NCBI RefSeq assembly: GCF_001659605.2
Contig: NC_035168.2
Coordinates: forward strand, 13,827,862-13,891,861
DNA length: 64,000 nucleotides
Reading direction: 5' to 3'
DNA from: Manihot esculenta
Taxonomy: Eukaryota; Streptophyta; Magnoliopsida; Malpighiales; Euphorbiaceae
Part shown: one piece after another, positions 47,098-59,229 of the stretch
Layout: every line of letters starts with the position of its first letter
Numbering within the stretch: the first letter of the stretch is position 1
The notes under the pieces: generated by a model
Seen by the model: the letters and a program-made list of their open reading frames with translations, nothing else
What the model was told of the DNA's origin: nothing
Databases searched by the model: none
Made by a program: the position numbers and the translations under genes

Positions 47098-47282
47098 AAT
47101 ATCGAAGTAGAAAGAACGAAAGAGAAAAAGGCTAAAACGGTGATGAAGAGAAAGAGAAGAGAATCAAAAATCAACAAACTCCTCACTGAGGAGACAAACC
47201 CTAACTCCTCACCGAGGAGACCTTTTGACTTCCCCCATGTTACCAATAGAAGATCTCTCTCTCTGTCTTGAATTACCTTGTA

Positions 47283-49277
47283 CTTTTAGTTTAGTAATAC
47301 CTTTTGTAATCCTATTATAGGAAGAAATTGACTTATAATCCTTCTCTAATTAAGAATAAAGATATTTTAGGCTATAATAGATTATTTGTAACCATAGTCG
47401 ATCTTAGACTATTATGAGATGATGTTTTGATATTTTTTCGTTTTTTTTTATAACTACAGGTATTTCAAAATTTATTAAATTGGAACTAAATTCTATTCGC
47501 ACCAGATTGATCCATTACAAATAAAATATTTTTGGCGAGTATTTGTTTCGTTCACGAGCATTGAACTCTCAACCACACTGAAGGGATATTCTTCTATTTT
47601 TAATACAAAATGAGAATATTCTTTATATTCTCTTCATATTTAGCAAACATATCAAAATTCTTTCTTATATTATTATTTAATATACTTTTATTGTTTAATT
47701 ATTTATATTTCGTATTGCTTTTATTAATCGGAAGTGTGGTGAAATAACCTCAAGGTTTATATAAGTCACATTCATCTATTAAAGTCTGCATTTGAGTTTT
47801 AGGTAATAACTTAATTTTGATTATTTCTTGTTGCTTTTATCAATCAGAGATATGGTAAAATAACCTCGAGATTTATTTAAGCCACGTTCATCTATCAAAG
47901 TTTATGTTCGAGTTTTAGATAACAACTTAATATTGGAGTTTCACATCATTTTAGTATTAGAATTCAACGACAGATAAATTATTATTCATTTATCTTATTT
48001 ATTTACTTATTTAAGTTCTTATATTTGTTTCACTTTAATAAAAAAGAATATTCAATTATGTTTGAGTGAAAAAAATAAAAGAAAAAGAATATGTCTAGCA
48101 AAAGCAGTGAAAATGGTGGGAAGAAATTCGATATATCCTTTGAAATATATAAGACAAAGTTCAATGAATTCATAAAGATCATAGAGAGCCATTTGAGAGA
48201 TTGAGTCTAAGCATCCCCGAAATATTAATTTAAATTTATTTCAAAAGATTTTATTATTGAGAAAATTTAAAAAGTTGTGATGGAAGAGGTATCAATAGAT
48301 TGAATCTATAAAATTAAGGTTTCATCTGAAATTATTACACAAGACAACAAGCGATTCATATTTTTTATGCTATTACAATTGTTAATTTAAGGATAAATCA
48401 TCTTGAGGAGAAAGGATTTAATACGAGTTGAAGAGAAAACAATAACTTTTAACACGGAAGAGAGATGCAATATTTTTAAAGAATTTAACTTCAAAATTTT
48501 CGAGATTGAGTCATATACAATGAATAGCATGCTTAAAAGAAAAGAAAATGTATAAGGATATTCGTGGCACTGTTAAACAAAACACAAAACACATCAAAAC
48601 CTCTTGTGATAATCAAGAACACAACCTTAATCACATCACCTCGAGTAACATGAAGTTACCCAATATTATTTTCTTTTTTGAGAGGAGGCAGTTGATTACA
48701 CAGCCCTAATGAGGTGCAGTGTACCAACCTGTGTAATCCATGTATGCACTTCGTGTTTTCTTCTGAATCAAATTTTATGCTTTTGTTATTTTGGGCTTAA
48801 TTATTATTTTGTATTTTTAGGCTTGTTAGTGTATCGATCAACCAGTATAAGTATTTATGATAAATTTTTATTAGTTTACTTAGTTATTTAGTTTAGGAAT
48901 TTCTTCTGTAGTCCTAGTTTAGAAATAAATTAACTTATAATCCTTCTCTAATTAGGAATAGGAATATTTTAGACTATAAGTAAGTTATTTGTAAGCCGCA
49001 GCCGATTCTAGACTATTTACGAGATGATGTTTTTAACATTTTTCTATTTTAAATAATAAGAAAGAATATTCTTTGCCTTACTTCTATATTTGGCAAGCTT
49101 ATTATTAAATTTCTTATATTATTGTTTAACTGATTTTATTACTTAATTATCTATGTTTTTATTTATTTTTATCAATTAAAAGTATAATAGATTGATTTCA
49201 AAAATTTATTTAAGTCAGATTCGTTATCGAAGTGTGTTTGAGTTTTAAGGAATAATGTGATCTTGCATTCCATATCA
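47283..49277 (+). mobile_element. Copia-like relic with two LTR remnants
   Basis: 47290-47948 and about 48880-49277 are similar in the same orientation ('ataatccttctctaatta', 'gagatgatgtttt', ending 'cacatcatt' or 'catatcatt'), so they look like 5' and 3' LTR remnants. After the first, 'ttagtattagaattc' (about 47951) resembles a mutated TTGGTATCAGAGC primer site. The short internal part has no readable pol. The LINE inserted into the 5' LTR. Its polymerase class is not proven; copia is a guess from the LTR style. Confidence 0.55.
47710..47940 (+). repeat. ~115-bp tandem duplication in the 5' LTR remnant
   Basis: Two diverged copies of a unit with 'ttgcttttat(t/c)aatc', 'ataacctc', 'aagtcacattcatctat' and 'gagtttta' lie side by side (about 47710-47825 and 47826-47940). 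The 3' LTR remnant has one copy. The duplication therefore arose in this copy or was lost from the other. Confidence 0.7.
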
Positions 49278-51283
49278 TTAGTTCATTTATAATTTAATCA
49301 TTATTTAAGTACAACTTAACTCTCTAGATAAATAATACAATAACAGTAACTTAACTTTATTTCTCAGAATTAATTTATTAATTTTTTAAAATTATATAGA
49401 CTAAATAGATCGCTTATAAAAAATATAACAACTAACGTGTAGATTTCAATACACCACAATAACTAATAGTTCACCTTTAAAAAATTTGAATTAATTTAGA
49501 AAAAAATATTAAGAAAAAGACTTATTTAAGCAGTGGCTAAAATATAAAGACAAAATTATTTTTTTTTTCAATTACTAACCAACATCTGCATAATAAATTA
49601 AATGTGATATGAATATATTAGTAGAATATAAAGCTACATCAATTATACCTTAGAGATGGTTCCATTTCAATGTCTATGTTGGAGAAGAATTATATACTAT
49701 TAATATGATTATAAAAAAAAATATATGTAAATATGACTAACAACATACATTAGTGCTCCATTCAACTACATCATGGTACTGAGATTTAATAAGCGTATCA
49801 GATGCAGACACCTGAATAGGAATTCAGTTCACTGAGAAAATTAATAGACCGAGATCAATTCTCAAGTGCGTAAATCAAGAAATAAAATGAAGTTAATGGA
49901 CCCAATGTTCAATTTTAAGAGATTAAGATTTTTTTTAAGGGAAAAAAGAATTTAGTGAGTTTAATGAGGGTTCATTAGTCAGGAATGTCGCCCCTTTGGA
50001 TTAGACCATAGGTATATAAACCTTAGTCGTTCTAATATTCCTTGTGTCATATCCCATCGGATTGGACGGGATATGTTTGTGTAGATGTGTCAGGCGGTTC
50101 ATTAATAATAGGCAATTAGATAATAAATGCGGAGCCGATTAGCTCATACTTTGTCTATCGCGAGCGTCACGCCAGTCTATTTTTTGCATGCACATTTATA
50201 ATCCTGATGATATATCGAGGAGCCGACCAATGTGTAGTAGGTCGGCATCCTACCTAGACTTCATTAGGTCATGTCTAGCCTACTCAATTTATATTGAGGT
50301 GGGTCTCCTTTCCGTTACCGTTGTTGATTGCTCTCGTATTCAATACCCCATTTTGGGACGTCCTTCGAAGAGATATGCCTATCGATTTTGGGCTTTGACA
50401 ATGTTAGAGGTACAATGGTCTAATTCTCATACCTTATAGGTCGAGTTTTCAACTGTCCAGTCGGATCTAACTGGAAGTTTCATGAAACCCTTTCGAATAA
50501 TATGTACATATATTGCAGACTTAACGGACCAATTATTTATATGTTATCAATTGTTAAACCCACTTTCAATTGTACTTTAATTTGTAACCAAAAATTTGGT
50601 TTTGTACTTTAATTTGTAACCAAAAGTTTCTTACAGTTCACATTGTTAGCAAATTAGAATTTTCCTTTAAAATTGTTAAAAAATGCTAATAAATTACAAT
50701 ATACTCCTTAATATTTAATAAAAATTATATATTAGTTTCTGTATTTTTCAATTTAGAATAATCTTTTAATTTAAAATTTATATTTTTAACTAATTAAAAT
50801 TAATTCCTGAATATTGTAATTATTGATAAGTTTTTATATTTATAAATTAATCTCTTAATTTATTTTATTTTAATATTTTATATATAAAAATAATAAAATA
50901 AAAGTTAAATAAAAAATATCATTTCTCTTTTGTTCTAATTAAATTAAAAAAATAAACCACTAAGTAGAGAAAAGTTAGACAAAAGAATTTTTCGAGCTGA
51001 AATCTGGGTGTGCCAAAATTCTAATTTAGTTTTTATTTTATTGTTTTATTATTAAAAGATATTAAAATTTAATAAATAAGAGTGATTATTTTATAAAAAA
51101 TGTAAGTACTTATTTGAAAAAAATTATAATATTTAAGGAATAATTTGTAAAAATATAAAATTGAATTATATCAAAAGTACTATTTTATTAATAAAACAAA
51201 ACTTTATAATTAAATGTCGAAATATATAGACTAAGTTTATGTTTTACTAAAATATAATAATTAAAATATAATTTATTCTAAAA
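49278..51283. other. AT-rich intergenic DNA with one GC-richer island
   Basis: No gene is recognised. 49975-50520 is clearly less AT-rich and more complex than its flanks ('ggagccgaccaatgtgtagt', 'aggtcggcatcctacc') and may be a piece of a decayed LTR. An 83-codon frame there has no domain. The words 'gtactttaatttgtaaccaa' occur twice near 50570-50625, in tandem. Confidence 0.5.
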
Positions 51284-54200
51284 TATAACATCTTAAAACC
51301 CACAGTTATAAATAGTGACCACTTGATTTGAGTAAAATTATTTTTTATAGTTAGAGAAAATGGCAACAGGTGAGCTGTAAGCTCACCCTGAGCTATTTAG
51401 GGGAGGTTTTAGGTCATTTTGAGCTGCTTGATATATAATTTAACTATAAATAGAGCGTCAAAGGTTATGCTGAGGTCTTTTTTTTTTTAATTACATAAAC
51501 AGTTAAATATGTTGAAATAGAGCTAAAATAAAAATAACAAATAATAATATTTTAATATTTTTAAGTCCTAATAATTGAACCATAGAAAATTCAAATAAAG
51601 AAATATGTATATCTAAAATAAAAGTAGATAGTATAATAAGTAAGTTGGAATTAAGTCATCTTCGGAAAGTGCTTAGGAGTTTTCTAACATGCTAGCTTGT
51701 AGTGCTTGTTAAATCTAACGTGCTTACCTAAATGAAATGGATTTCTAAAGGATAAAAGTTTAACATTAGTAGGCCAATCTATGAATATTAAAAGTTTAAA
51801 AAGTAAATTGAAATATGGTAAAGAATTTAGTAGGTTAAAATGTTAATATAGAAAGTTTAAAAGCAAAATTCAAGTTTAATCCTTTATTTTTGCCACCTCT
51901 TCAACTTAGCCCTTCATGTGTCATCTGAATAAACTCAAAATAAGTGACAAAGCAAAAAAGAAAATGTTATCTTATTCATTTTGGAAGTCTTGGCCGAAAT
52001 TCCTCCATGAAAGAACAAATGTGAGCTTAGTTTTCTTCATTTCCACCAAATCTACACCAATTTCTTCACCAAATTAACTCCTTTCTTCAACTAAAGTTCA
52101 TCTTCCTATTAAGGGTAAGAAAATAAGCCATAAATTGAAATATTTAAAGAAGGAAAAGTTAGAGTTCAAAGTATCCAAAACTTAAAAGCGAAAGAAATTT
52201 TAAAGGAAAAGGATTTTACAAAAAGATTTTGTGTTTGTATAATTTTCTGTTTTCTTTTGATTTTCTCATGAATATACAAAATTAAGGATTGACTTTACTT
52301 ATTGAAAATGTTATTTTGATTGTATAAATATGTAATATGAATGTTGGAATAGTATTTGAAAGACTTAAAAGTAAGGAAATTTAACATACGAGTTAAAAGT
52401 GCAAACCTAGCAGAATAAGTTTTAATAGGACAACCAGTGTTGGCGGCTTCATAACTCATTGCGTAGTTATTAAAATTAGGCCTAAAATATATCAAATGAA
52501 ATCTAAGACAAAGAGCTAAAAATTTCATGAGTAATCAAATTCTGAATCGTAGCTAAATTTATGTAAATTGCAAGTAAACTTAAATTGATTACAGAGATAA
52601 TGCATCCGAAACAGTCTATATTTCTTATATAATAACTAATTATGTACTGAATGAAATGAGATAAGACCTATTCCAAATGAACCTTGCTAAGTATACCTAA
52701 AAATTTATAAAAGACACTTAAGCTTGAATCTATATGCAAATGTATGCATCGGATATGTTTTATTAGACTAAAAACAAGTACCAATACTGGACTAGTTAAA
52801 ATCTGGTTGGACAATTTGTAAATAAAAATTCATAACTTGAGTTAGAAAGATCAGAATTACATATACCATATCTTGTTAGAAAGCTAAGACATAAACACAC
52901 AATGTTTATGAGAAAGTTTAATCAAATTCGATCCCTAAGACAATTGAAATAATGACACAAAATCAAATAGAATCAAATCTAAATCTAAATATTGACCTAA
53001 AAGAGATTAACATGCTACCGCAATGTGCTTGCTTTATGCACGTGCTAGCTTAATAAACTAAAAATTTACACATTTTTTTAATGAATTAGCAATGTATTCA
53101 TAACTAAATATGGTCTATTGAACGCACATGTATGCTTGTAATAGCTCATTTTATCAACATTCTTGCTTATAAATTTATAGTTTATCTTGCTTGCTTAATC
53201 GACAGGAATTATACACATGCTTGCTTCTCGTGCTTGCTTTACCCACGTGCTTGCTTTCCAAATAAACTTATTGTGCATTATGAGGTGTGTAAAATCTATC
53301 ATTCTATACTTGTTAGTTGTGTGAGATATAAAAGCCAAAATTGAATTGATGCAATATTTGGAATGTTAAGTCAATAAATTTATGCACTGTTTGTTATGAA
53401 TTTCTCTTTATGTTATCATTGATATTTGGTATATGTATTTGGGAAATGACTTAAAATGGCTTCAAATGACACATGTATTTACTTTAAATAATTTGAGATA
53501 TTGAACTAAAGATACTTGGCCCTGGTAAACTTAGTAGGAGTCATAGACAGAATAAGGATGTGACATTCTATATATAGTTTAGCAGTACTGCGCCCTAATG
53601 GGCTACATGATATATGATACTTATGACACATCATGTGTCATATAATTTCTCAGATTCTGAGCCATACAGTCATAACTTTCGGTCCCCAAGCCATATAGAC
53701 ACAATTTTTCTCTTATCTAGCTAGTCGATCCTACTATGTGTTTATAAGGGCTAAGAACTTAATTAATGTTTGATACCAAATTTTGTGAATTTATCAGTGA
53801 ATGTTGATATGTTTGTATTTATTACTTACTTTAAGCCATGATAATTTGCTATAACCATAAAATGTACAATTATAGCAAAAGATGATGGTTTTTAATAATT
53901 GTAAGGAAAATACTTAACATGCACAAGGGAGCACATTTGCACTTATATCTTGTACTATAATTATGACAAGTATGCTATTCACTATGTTAATTACAATTTA
54001 CATGCTTTCAACTATTTACTTTATATCATGTATATATGAATATGCTTATTCTATGTTATTACTTGTCTGTAATCACCCACTGGACATAAGCTCCACATGT
54101 TGGTTTTACCATACACAGATTGTTGATAAAGTAATCACTGCAAAGGTGATCTAAAGATCAACATCAGACATCAAACATCAAAACTTTTTTTTATAGCTAG

Positions 54201-54682
54201 TTCTTTTAAGTTTTCGGGTCATTGTACAATTATATTCTAGTATGTATATATTAAATAGAGATTGTGATAAAAATTATATAGGTTAACGAGTTGCAATCAT
54301 GCATACATAAAAAAAAAAAAAAAAAACTAAACATATACATATGATAATAACCTGAGAACAGTGAGAAATAATATTATTTTATAACGGTTGATTAACTTAT
54401 AAATCATATGGCATCAAATGACAAATGAGAGTATAATTATTGATATATTTTACATATGTTCCATAGGTTAAAATGCCGATAAAAATAGAGGAAACTCTGC
54501 CAAAATTTTAGTTTAAAATCTTTCATATTTAATTTATTCATATTAAGAAATTTACATGAACTATCCAATAACTTTTTAGTTATACATATTAAATATATGG
54601 TTTAGTTTAAAAATGACTAAGAAAGTATAGTTTGTGACAGTCCTTACTCAGTCTATACCTAGATAGGATAAGGGGTGTTACA
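51284..54682 (+). mobile_element. Older solo LTR of the second family
   Basis: A 3,399-bp segment begins TATAACATCTTAAAACCC (cf. TGTAACATCCTCAAACCC at 44843) and ends GGGGTGTTACA. Flanks are a perfect TAAAA duplication (51279-51283 and 54683-54687). Several blocks align with 44843-46629, including 'tacttggccctggtaaac', 'ctagtcgatcctactatgtg' and the 'cacccactg' block. It is longer by an unmatched ~1.1 kb at about 52200-53340 and by an A-rich run near 54309. The first base pair is mutated from TG to TA. AT-rich drift indicates greater age. Confidence 0.82.
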
Positions 54683-54893
54683 TAAAAATGATTTTTAATT
54701 GATTTTTAAATGTTACATGAACATTTATTAACAGTGTTAAAGGAAAAATTTTCTATTTTACTGACATAGTGAAACTATATGATTTTTTTACCACAAATTT
54801 AATTACATAACTTTTATTTGAGGAGGAGTGGAACCATACAATAATATTTTTTAATAATCCCATAGAATAAATGAGTTCTTCATTGATAAGCGG
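54683..54893. other. Short AT-rich spacer
   Basis: This is the target duplication of the solo LTR plus about 200 bp of AT-rich DNA. TTCAT (54889-54893) would be the left target duplication of the Athila-like element; the right copy is outside the window. Confidence 0.5.
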
Positions 54894-56359
54894 TTGTCGA
54901 AGCCGTCAAAAATAAACCTATTAAACAATCAACAATAAACTTGTAGATAGTGGCAATAGGGTCGAACCACAGAGAATTGACACCAATGATTTTCCTAATA
55001 ATGACTAGGTCAAGTAAATAACAAGTAAATAAAAGAGGGGGTTTGTTTTGATGAGTTAAAATCTAAAAGCAAAAGAGAACAATAATTTAATTGAAAAGGA
55101 ATTTCAATGAGAAAGAGATTCTAGCCGAAGTGTGAGCCTAATTCAATTTGTTCAGATTTGATCATTGATTACTAAAGACTCCTATTTGATTTCAATAAAT
55201 CAGTTTTGATTATGGAAGACGCTTCTCACAATCCAAATTCCTCCTTAGTTCTAGTTGGATTAGGAAACGTTCGCTAATCAAACACTGATCAACAAGTTGC
55301 CAAGGAACGTCCTTGGGGCATTTAGCATCGAACAACCGTTGATCGCATTAAGACTTAGAGAAACCCAATTCTATCCTTGCCAACCGCGTGGTCAAGGCTA
55401 GGTTATGCAACTGATTATATTTATGTTCAAACAATTTAAGCAATTACGGACCTAAATCATTCAAACAATTTATCACTTAAGCAATTTAAAAGCAATGGGC
55501 CCTTATTGATTCTAAAAGCCAAGTAATAATTATGGAAAAGATCAGATTGCATAAATATTGAAACAAACAAGAGTTCAACAATGGAGTATTAAACCTCCCA
55601 AATCATCACAAATCTGAATATTCTCAACTTCAACTAGAAAAGAATGAATTTAGCCACTCATGGTGACTAAAATACACAAAAGATGAAAAGAAAGGAGAAA
55701 GAAAGAAGCTGCAGAGTTTCTGGCGAGAGGAGAAGATGCTGAGTAGCTGATCAGAAGATGTCCTTGCTGGTTTGGAGGTTGCTCTTTTATAGCTGAAGAA
55801 TTCCATCCTTCTAGGGTTTTGAAATCCCTTTTTAATTTGGCTTGTGATTCCTCTTTTGATGTTGAATTTAATTGCAACTGGAATTCCTCAAGTGAGAGAC
55901 TCTTTCGTGGCTCTTGGAATTGTTTTGGTAGTGATTGAGTTGGATTTGGACTTCTGAAAACTCAAAATTCGGTTTCCTGAACAATTTCTCGCTCTGCTGT
56001 ATTTTCTGCTGTCATTGTGATCGGGGCAGTGATTTGGGCAAATCACTGGTCCAATCACTTTCTGCAAGTCTGTGCTATCTCTGCTAATGATCTGGGCAGT
56101 TTCTGCGAGTGATTTGGGCAAATCACTGACCCAATCACTTTTCCTGTTGCCTCTAGGTTTCTGCTTCAGCTTGATTTGGGCAGTGATTTGGGCAAATCAC
56201 TGATCCAATCACTTTTCTGTCATTTTCTGCACTTTTTCTCCATCTTTTCAATTTCTTTCTTTTCTACAAAACCATAACAAAAACACAATTTAAGCTAGAA
56301 AAATGTGTAAATAAACAGTAAATAATATATTAAAAACATGGTTAAATTATGCTTGATCA
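54894..56359 (-). repeat. 3' LTR of the Athila-like element
   Basis: The LTR is 1,466 bp; on the minus strand it begins TGATCAAGCATAA at 56359 and ends CCGCTTATCA at 54894, giving TGAT...ATCA ends. The start abuts a polypurine tract. Three perfect copies of AGTGATTTGGGCAAATCACT lie inside (56028-56047, 56108-56127, 56182-56201). No other LTR of this element is in the window, so the outer end is inferred from the terminal inverted bases. Confidence 0.75.
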
Positions 56360-56374
56360 AATACCCCCACACCT
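56360..56374 (-). other. Polypurine tract of the Athila-like element
   Basis: The minus strand reads AGGTGTGGGGGTATT directly before the 3' LTR start TGATCAAG. A similar motif (GGTGTGGGGGTATTG) occurs near 57360-57375 and could be a second purine tract or an older boundary. Confidence 0.65.
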
Positions 56375-57492
56375 AGCTTTTTGCTTGTCCTCAAGCAAAC
56401 AATAACTTAGCTAATCAAGCCCCCCTTTTCTTTTGATCCTAAATACCACTTAATCAGCCCCCCCTAGACTCCTAAACTGAAGTATCACAGTATATAGTAC
56501 ATGCACCAAGTTCATCCTCTCCTTTCCTTGTTTCCCTTCACCTACCATGGTCAAGAGAAAGGTTTATGGGTCAATCATGCTTATTCCTTTATGTTAGTTT
56601 TAATGCAACCCCTAGGAGTGACTTGCCCCCTTTTTTTTTTCTCTTTCTTTTTATTTTTATTTTCAGCAGCACTTATTCTTATCCTTGCCTGAAGAAGTCA
56701 CTAACCTTTTTACGCGATTGTGTACATGGGTGATACACCCCCGGTTACTCAGTTAGTCACTTCTCCAAGTGGCTACTTGCTCTGTTCATAGTCTAGACCA
56801 TCGAAACTTGTTTGCTTGAAAAAATCACTGCCCTTTTTACGCGATTGTGTACATGGGTGATACACCCCCGGTTACTCAGTCAGTCACTTCTCCAAGTGGC
56901 TATTAGGCTCAGTTCATAGTCTTAGACCATTGGAACAGGTTTATGATTTGTGCTTTGTGCTTGTTTTTCATGATAGTTTGGGCAAATCAGCTCATAGGGA
57001 GTTACACTAACTTTTTGTTTGCATGTATTTATATTTTTATTTCCCTTGACCATAGCAAATTTAAGGATTCAGTTCAAGAGAAAAAACTTCCCTAAGTGAA
57101 GGTAACATACTGTGAATGATTCAATTTAGGCTTAAAGGGGTGGCAAATCAATGGGGTCATGAGATAAGGAAGCTCTTTTAGCCTTGTTATCTATGTTGAG
57201 TAGAGCAATTAGCTAAGACAAAATTCTGTGTGTGTGTGCAAGAAGTGTGAAAAAAAATTCTGGTGTGTGCAAAAAGGGGTAAAAATAATGCAAAAAGAAA
57301 CAAAAAGGAACAAAAAGAAACAAATCAATGATGGAATCAATGCAAAATTAACCTAACAATACCCCCACACCTATGGCAAATATTGTCCTCAATGTATAAG
57401 CATATATATATAAAGAATGAATGAGGAAAGGGAAAGGGATTTCCTGGCCTGTGGGTGGTTTGGCCAGTGATTTGGGCAAATCACTGGTCAAA
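56375..57492 (-). other. Non-coding 3' internal region of the Athila-like element
   Basis: No coding frame is visible. It contains a ~125-bp tandem duplication (56697-56937) and one perfect palindrome copy (57466-57485) just after the stop of the 3' ORF. Long non-coding stretches between the last ORF and the 3' LTR are usual in Athila elements. Confidence 0.7.
56697..56937. repeat. ~125-bp tandem duplication
   Basis: Two copies share 'ctttttacgcgattgtgtac', 'gggtgatacacccccggtta', 'cacttctccaagtggcta' and 'gttcatagtct'. They start near 56697 and 56823. Each copy contains short hairpin-forming words (GGGTGATACACCC, CCACTTGGAGAAGTG-like). Confidence 0.85.
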
Positions 57493-59229
57493 TCACTGTT
57501 TGTCACAGTGCTGGGGCAGAAAATGGTCTACCAGCAGGTCCAATAGGTACTCCATCCGTTGCATTCGGTCCTCAATTCTAGTGAGACGAGCCTCTATTGT
57601 CTGGTTGGGGGCTTCATCTTCATGTGGCTGATGGGCATCCTGCTGGGGGGCTGTTGGGGGTGCTTCCTGTGCTGGTGCTGGTTCCTGCCCTGTTTCCTGG
57701 GTTCTCCCATCTGCGAGGGCAGTGATGGAGGCTGGCTGTTGGGTGGTGGTATTGTTGGCTTTCTTTCTTCTGAAGACACGCTCGTGGCATGGTGTTACTG
57801 GACCTGCAGGTGCAATGGAAAAAATATCCCCCACTTTGCAAAGCAACCCCATGTCATCTAATGTGCGTAGGTCTAAAGGGGTTGTTTTGGGGGTGGGGGA
57901 TAGGTCAGTATGTGCTGGGTGCAATAATTTGAGATTCACTGCAATGACAGTGATCAAAGGGCCAAAAATCAGAGGCCTGTGGTATTGTATGATGTTGGAT
58001 ATTTGGGTGGCAACCCAATATCCAAGATGGATTTTTCTGTGAGTGTGCATGCACCAAAGAATATATAACTCAGTTTTGGTCAGGATGTTAGAAGCATCCT
58101 TCCTCCCAGAAAATGTGTAAGCCAGAAATCTGTGGATGTATTTCAGGCTGGGGTTGCTGAGGTATAAGTCCTTGGACCTGGTGGGTGACTATGTGTCTGG
58201 GGGATTATCACTTAACTCCAAGTATGCAGAACTTGGGTTGAACTCAGCAGGGAAGTCCCAAGTAGACTGAGGGCATTCACAGCCCATGGCATTGCTAAAT
58301 TCCTGCAGGGACAAGCGAAATCGCTGTCCCAATAATCTGAACCCCACTGTGCTTTGTGTGTGCAGGTTGTGCATTGCAGGTCTGTTAAAATAAAATGTGG
58401 TGAAGAACTCCTGTGTGAGTTCAAGGAATGAGGGCATGCGAAGGAAGAAGAATTTCTCCCAACCAACAGCAGAAATGAGGGAGCATACCTGATTCTGGAG
58501 TCTCAGTGCGCGAAGGGTGCCATGATGGATGTATTTACCTGGATGATATGGAAGAGATGATATTTTGGCCAGTCCAGTCTGCTCAGAAATTTTGTTGAAT
58601 TGCAGGGCCTGAGTGATGTGATCAGGGCATGTTGGTCTGGGCAGATCGCTGGGCAAATCACTCGGCATATCACTGGGCGCATCAGTTGGCAAGTCAGCAG
58701 GCAAGTCAGTGGGCGTATCAGTGGGCAAATTGCTGGGCGCATTAGTGGGCACATTTCTGGGCATAGCGCTTGGCACATTGCTGGGCATATTGCTGGTCAA
58801 ATCACTGGGCGCATCACTTTCTTTGTGTCCTGCGGGATGTATGGCAATGGCAGTCTCTGTTTCTTGTTCTGGGTGTGACGGTGAGGGTGGTGACGGCGTT
58901 CTTGGCCGTTTCTTTCCGTGGCCGAAAGAAGTGGTGGCTTCTGGTGGCGTTTCGCCTATAGGGTTTGCTGTCGGGGCTATTGGGGATATGGATGGTGGAG
59001 ATGGTGTCGGCGTCCTTGGCCGTTTCTTTTGCCAGAGATATGTCTGGACGGCCGGTGAGTCGGTGCGTCCTGATGCTGTTCCCGTAGCCGGTGGCGTTTC
59101 GGTGCTGGTGTGGACCGGTGGTGCGTCCCATGTTTCGTCATCACTGTTAGAGGGACTGGGTGGTCTCGGTAGCCCTAATTTATTCCACATGAATGGTCCG
59201 CCGGTGGCCTTCATCTTGATTCGGACCAT
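57493..59229 (-). pseudogene. Athila-type 3' ORF (plant transposon protein family), one stop
   Basis: A 578-codon frame from ATG 59229 is broken only by TAG at 58191-58189 (codon 347). The N-terminal third is Pro/Ser/Thr-rich, with about ten short 'DLP'/'NVP' repeats at roughly residues 160-205 that derive from the palindrome. The middle has 'LPYHPGKYIHHGTLRALRL', 'VGWEKFFFLR', 'VGFRLLGQRFRLSLQEF' and, past the stop, 'SLKYIHRFLAYTFSGR' and 'LITVIAVNL'. This is the pattern of the ORF in the env position of Athila elements. The C-terminus ends in a coiled-coil-like 'IEARLTRIEDRMQRMEYLL'. No signal peptide or membrane segment is obvious, so an envelope role is not supported. Confidence 0.8.

Larger units (their letters stand above)
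40038..47272 (-). mobile_element. L1-type LINE (non-LTR retrotransposon), near full length
   Basis: The element is flanked by a perfect 10-bp target duplication TTACCTTGTA (40028-40037 and 47273-47282). Its 3' end is a poly(A), seen as a T run at 40038-40049. Excluding the inserted solo LTR (44843-46629) and its duplication, it is about 5.4 kb. On the minus strand it has a short 5' leader, ORF1 (DUF4283-like plus zinc knuckle) and ORF2 (endonuclease, RT, zf-RVT, RNase H). Both ORFs are broken, so it is inactive. It is inserted in a copia relic. Confidence 0.95.

Noticed and set aside
54309..54326. A-run at 54309 as a LINE or SINE tail
   Set aside because: It lies inside the solo LTR at 51284-54682, and no target duplication or retroposon body is seen beside it.
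57493..59229. Reading the Athila 3' ORF as a viral envelope protein
   Set aside because: No signal peptide, transmembrane segment or cleavage site is visible; its sequence fits the plant transposon protein family found at that position in Athila elements.
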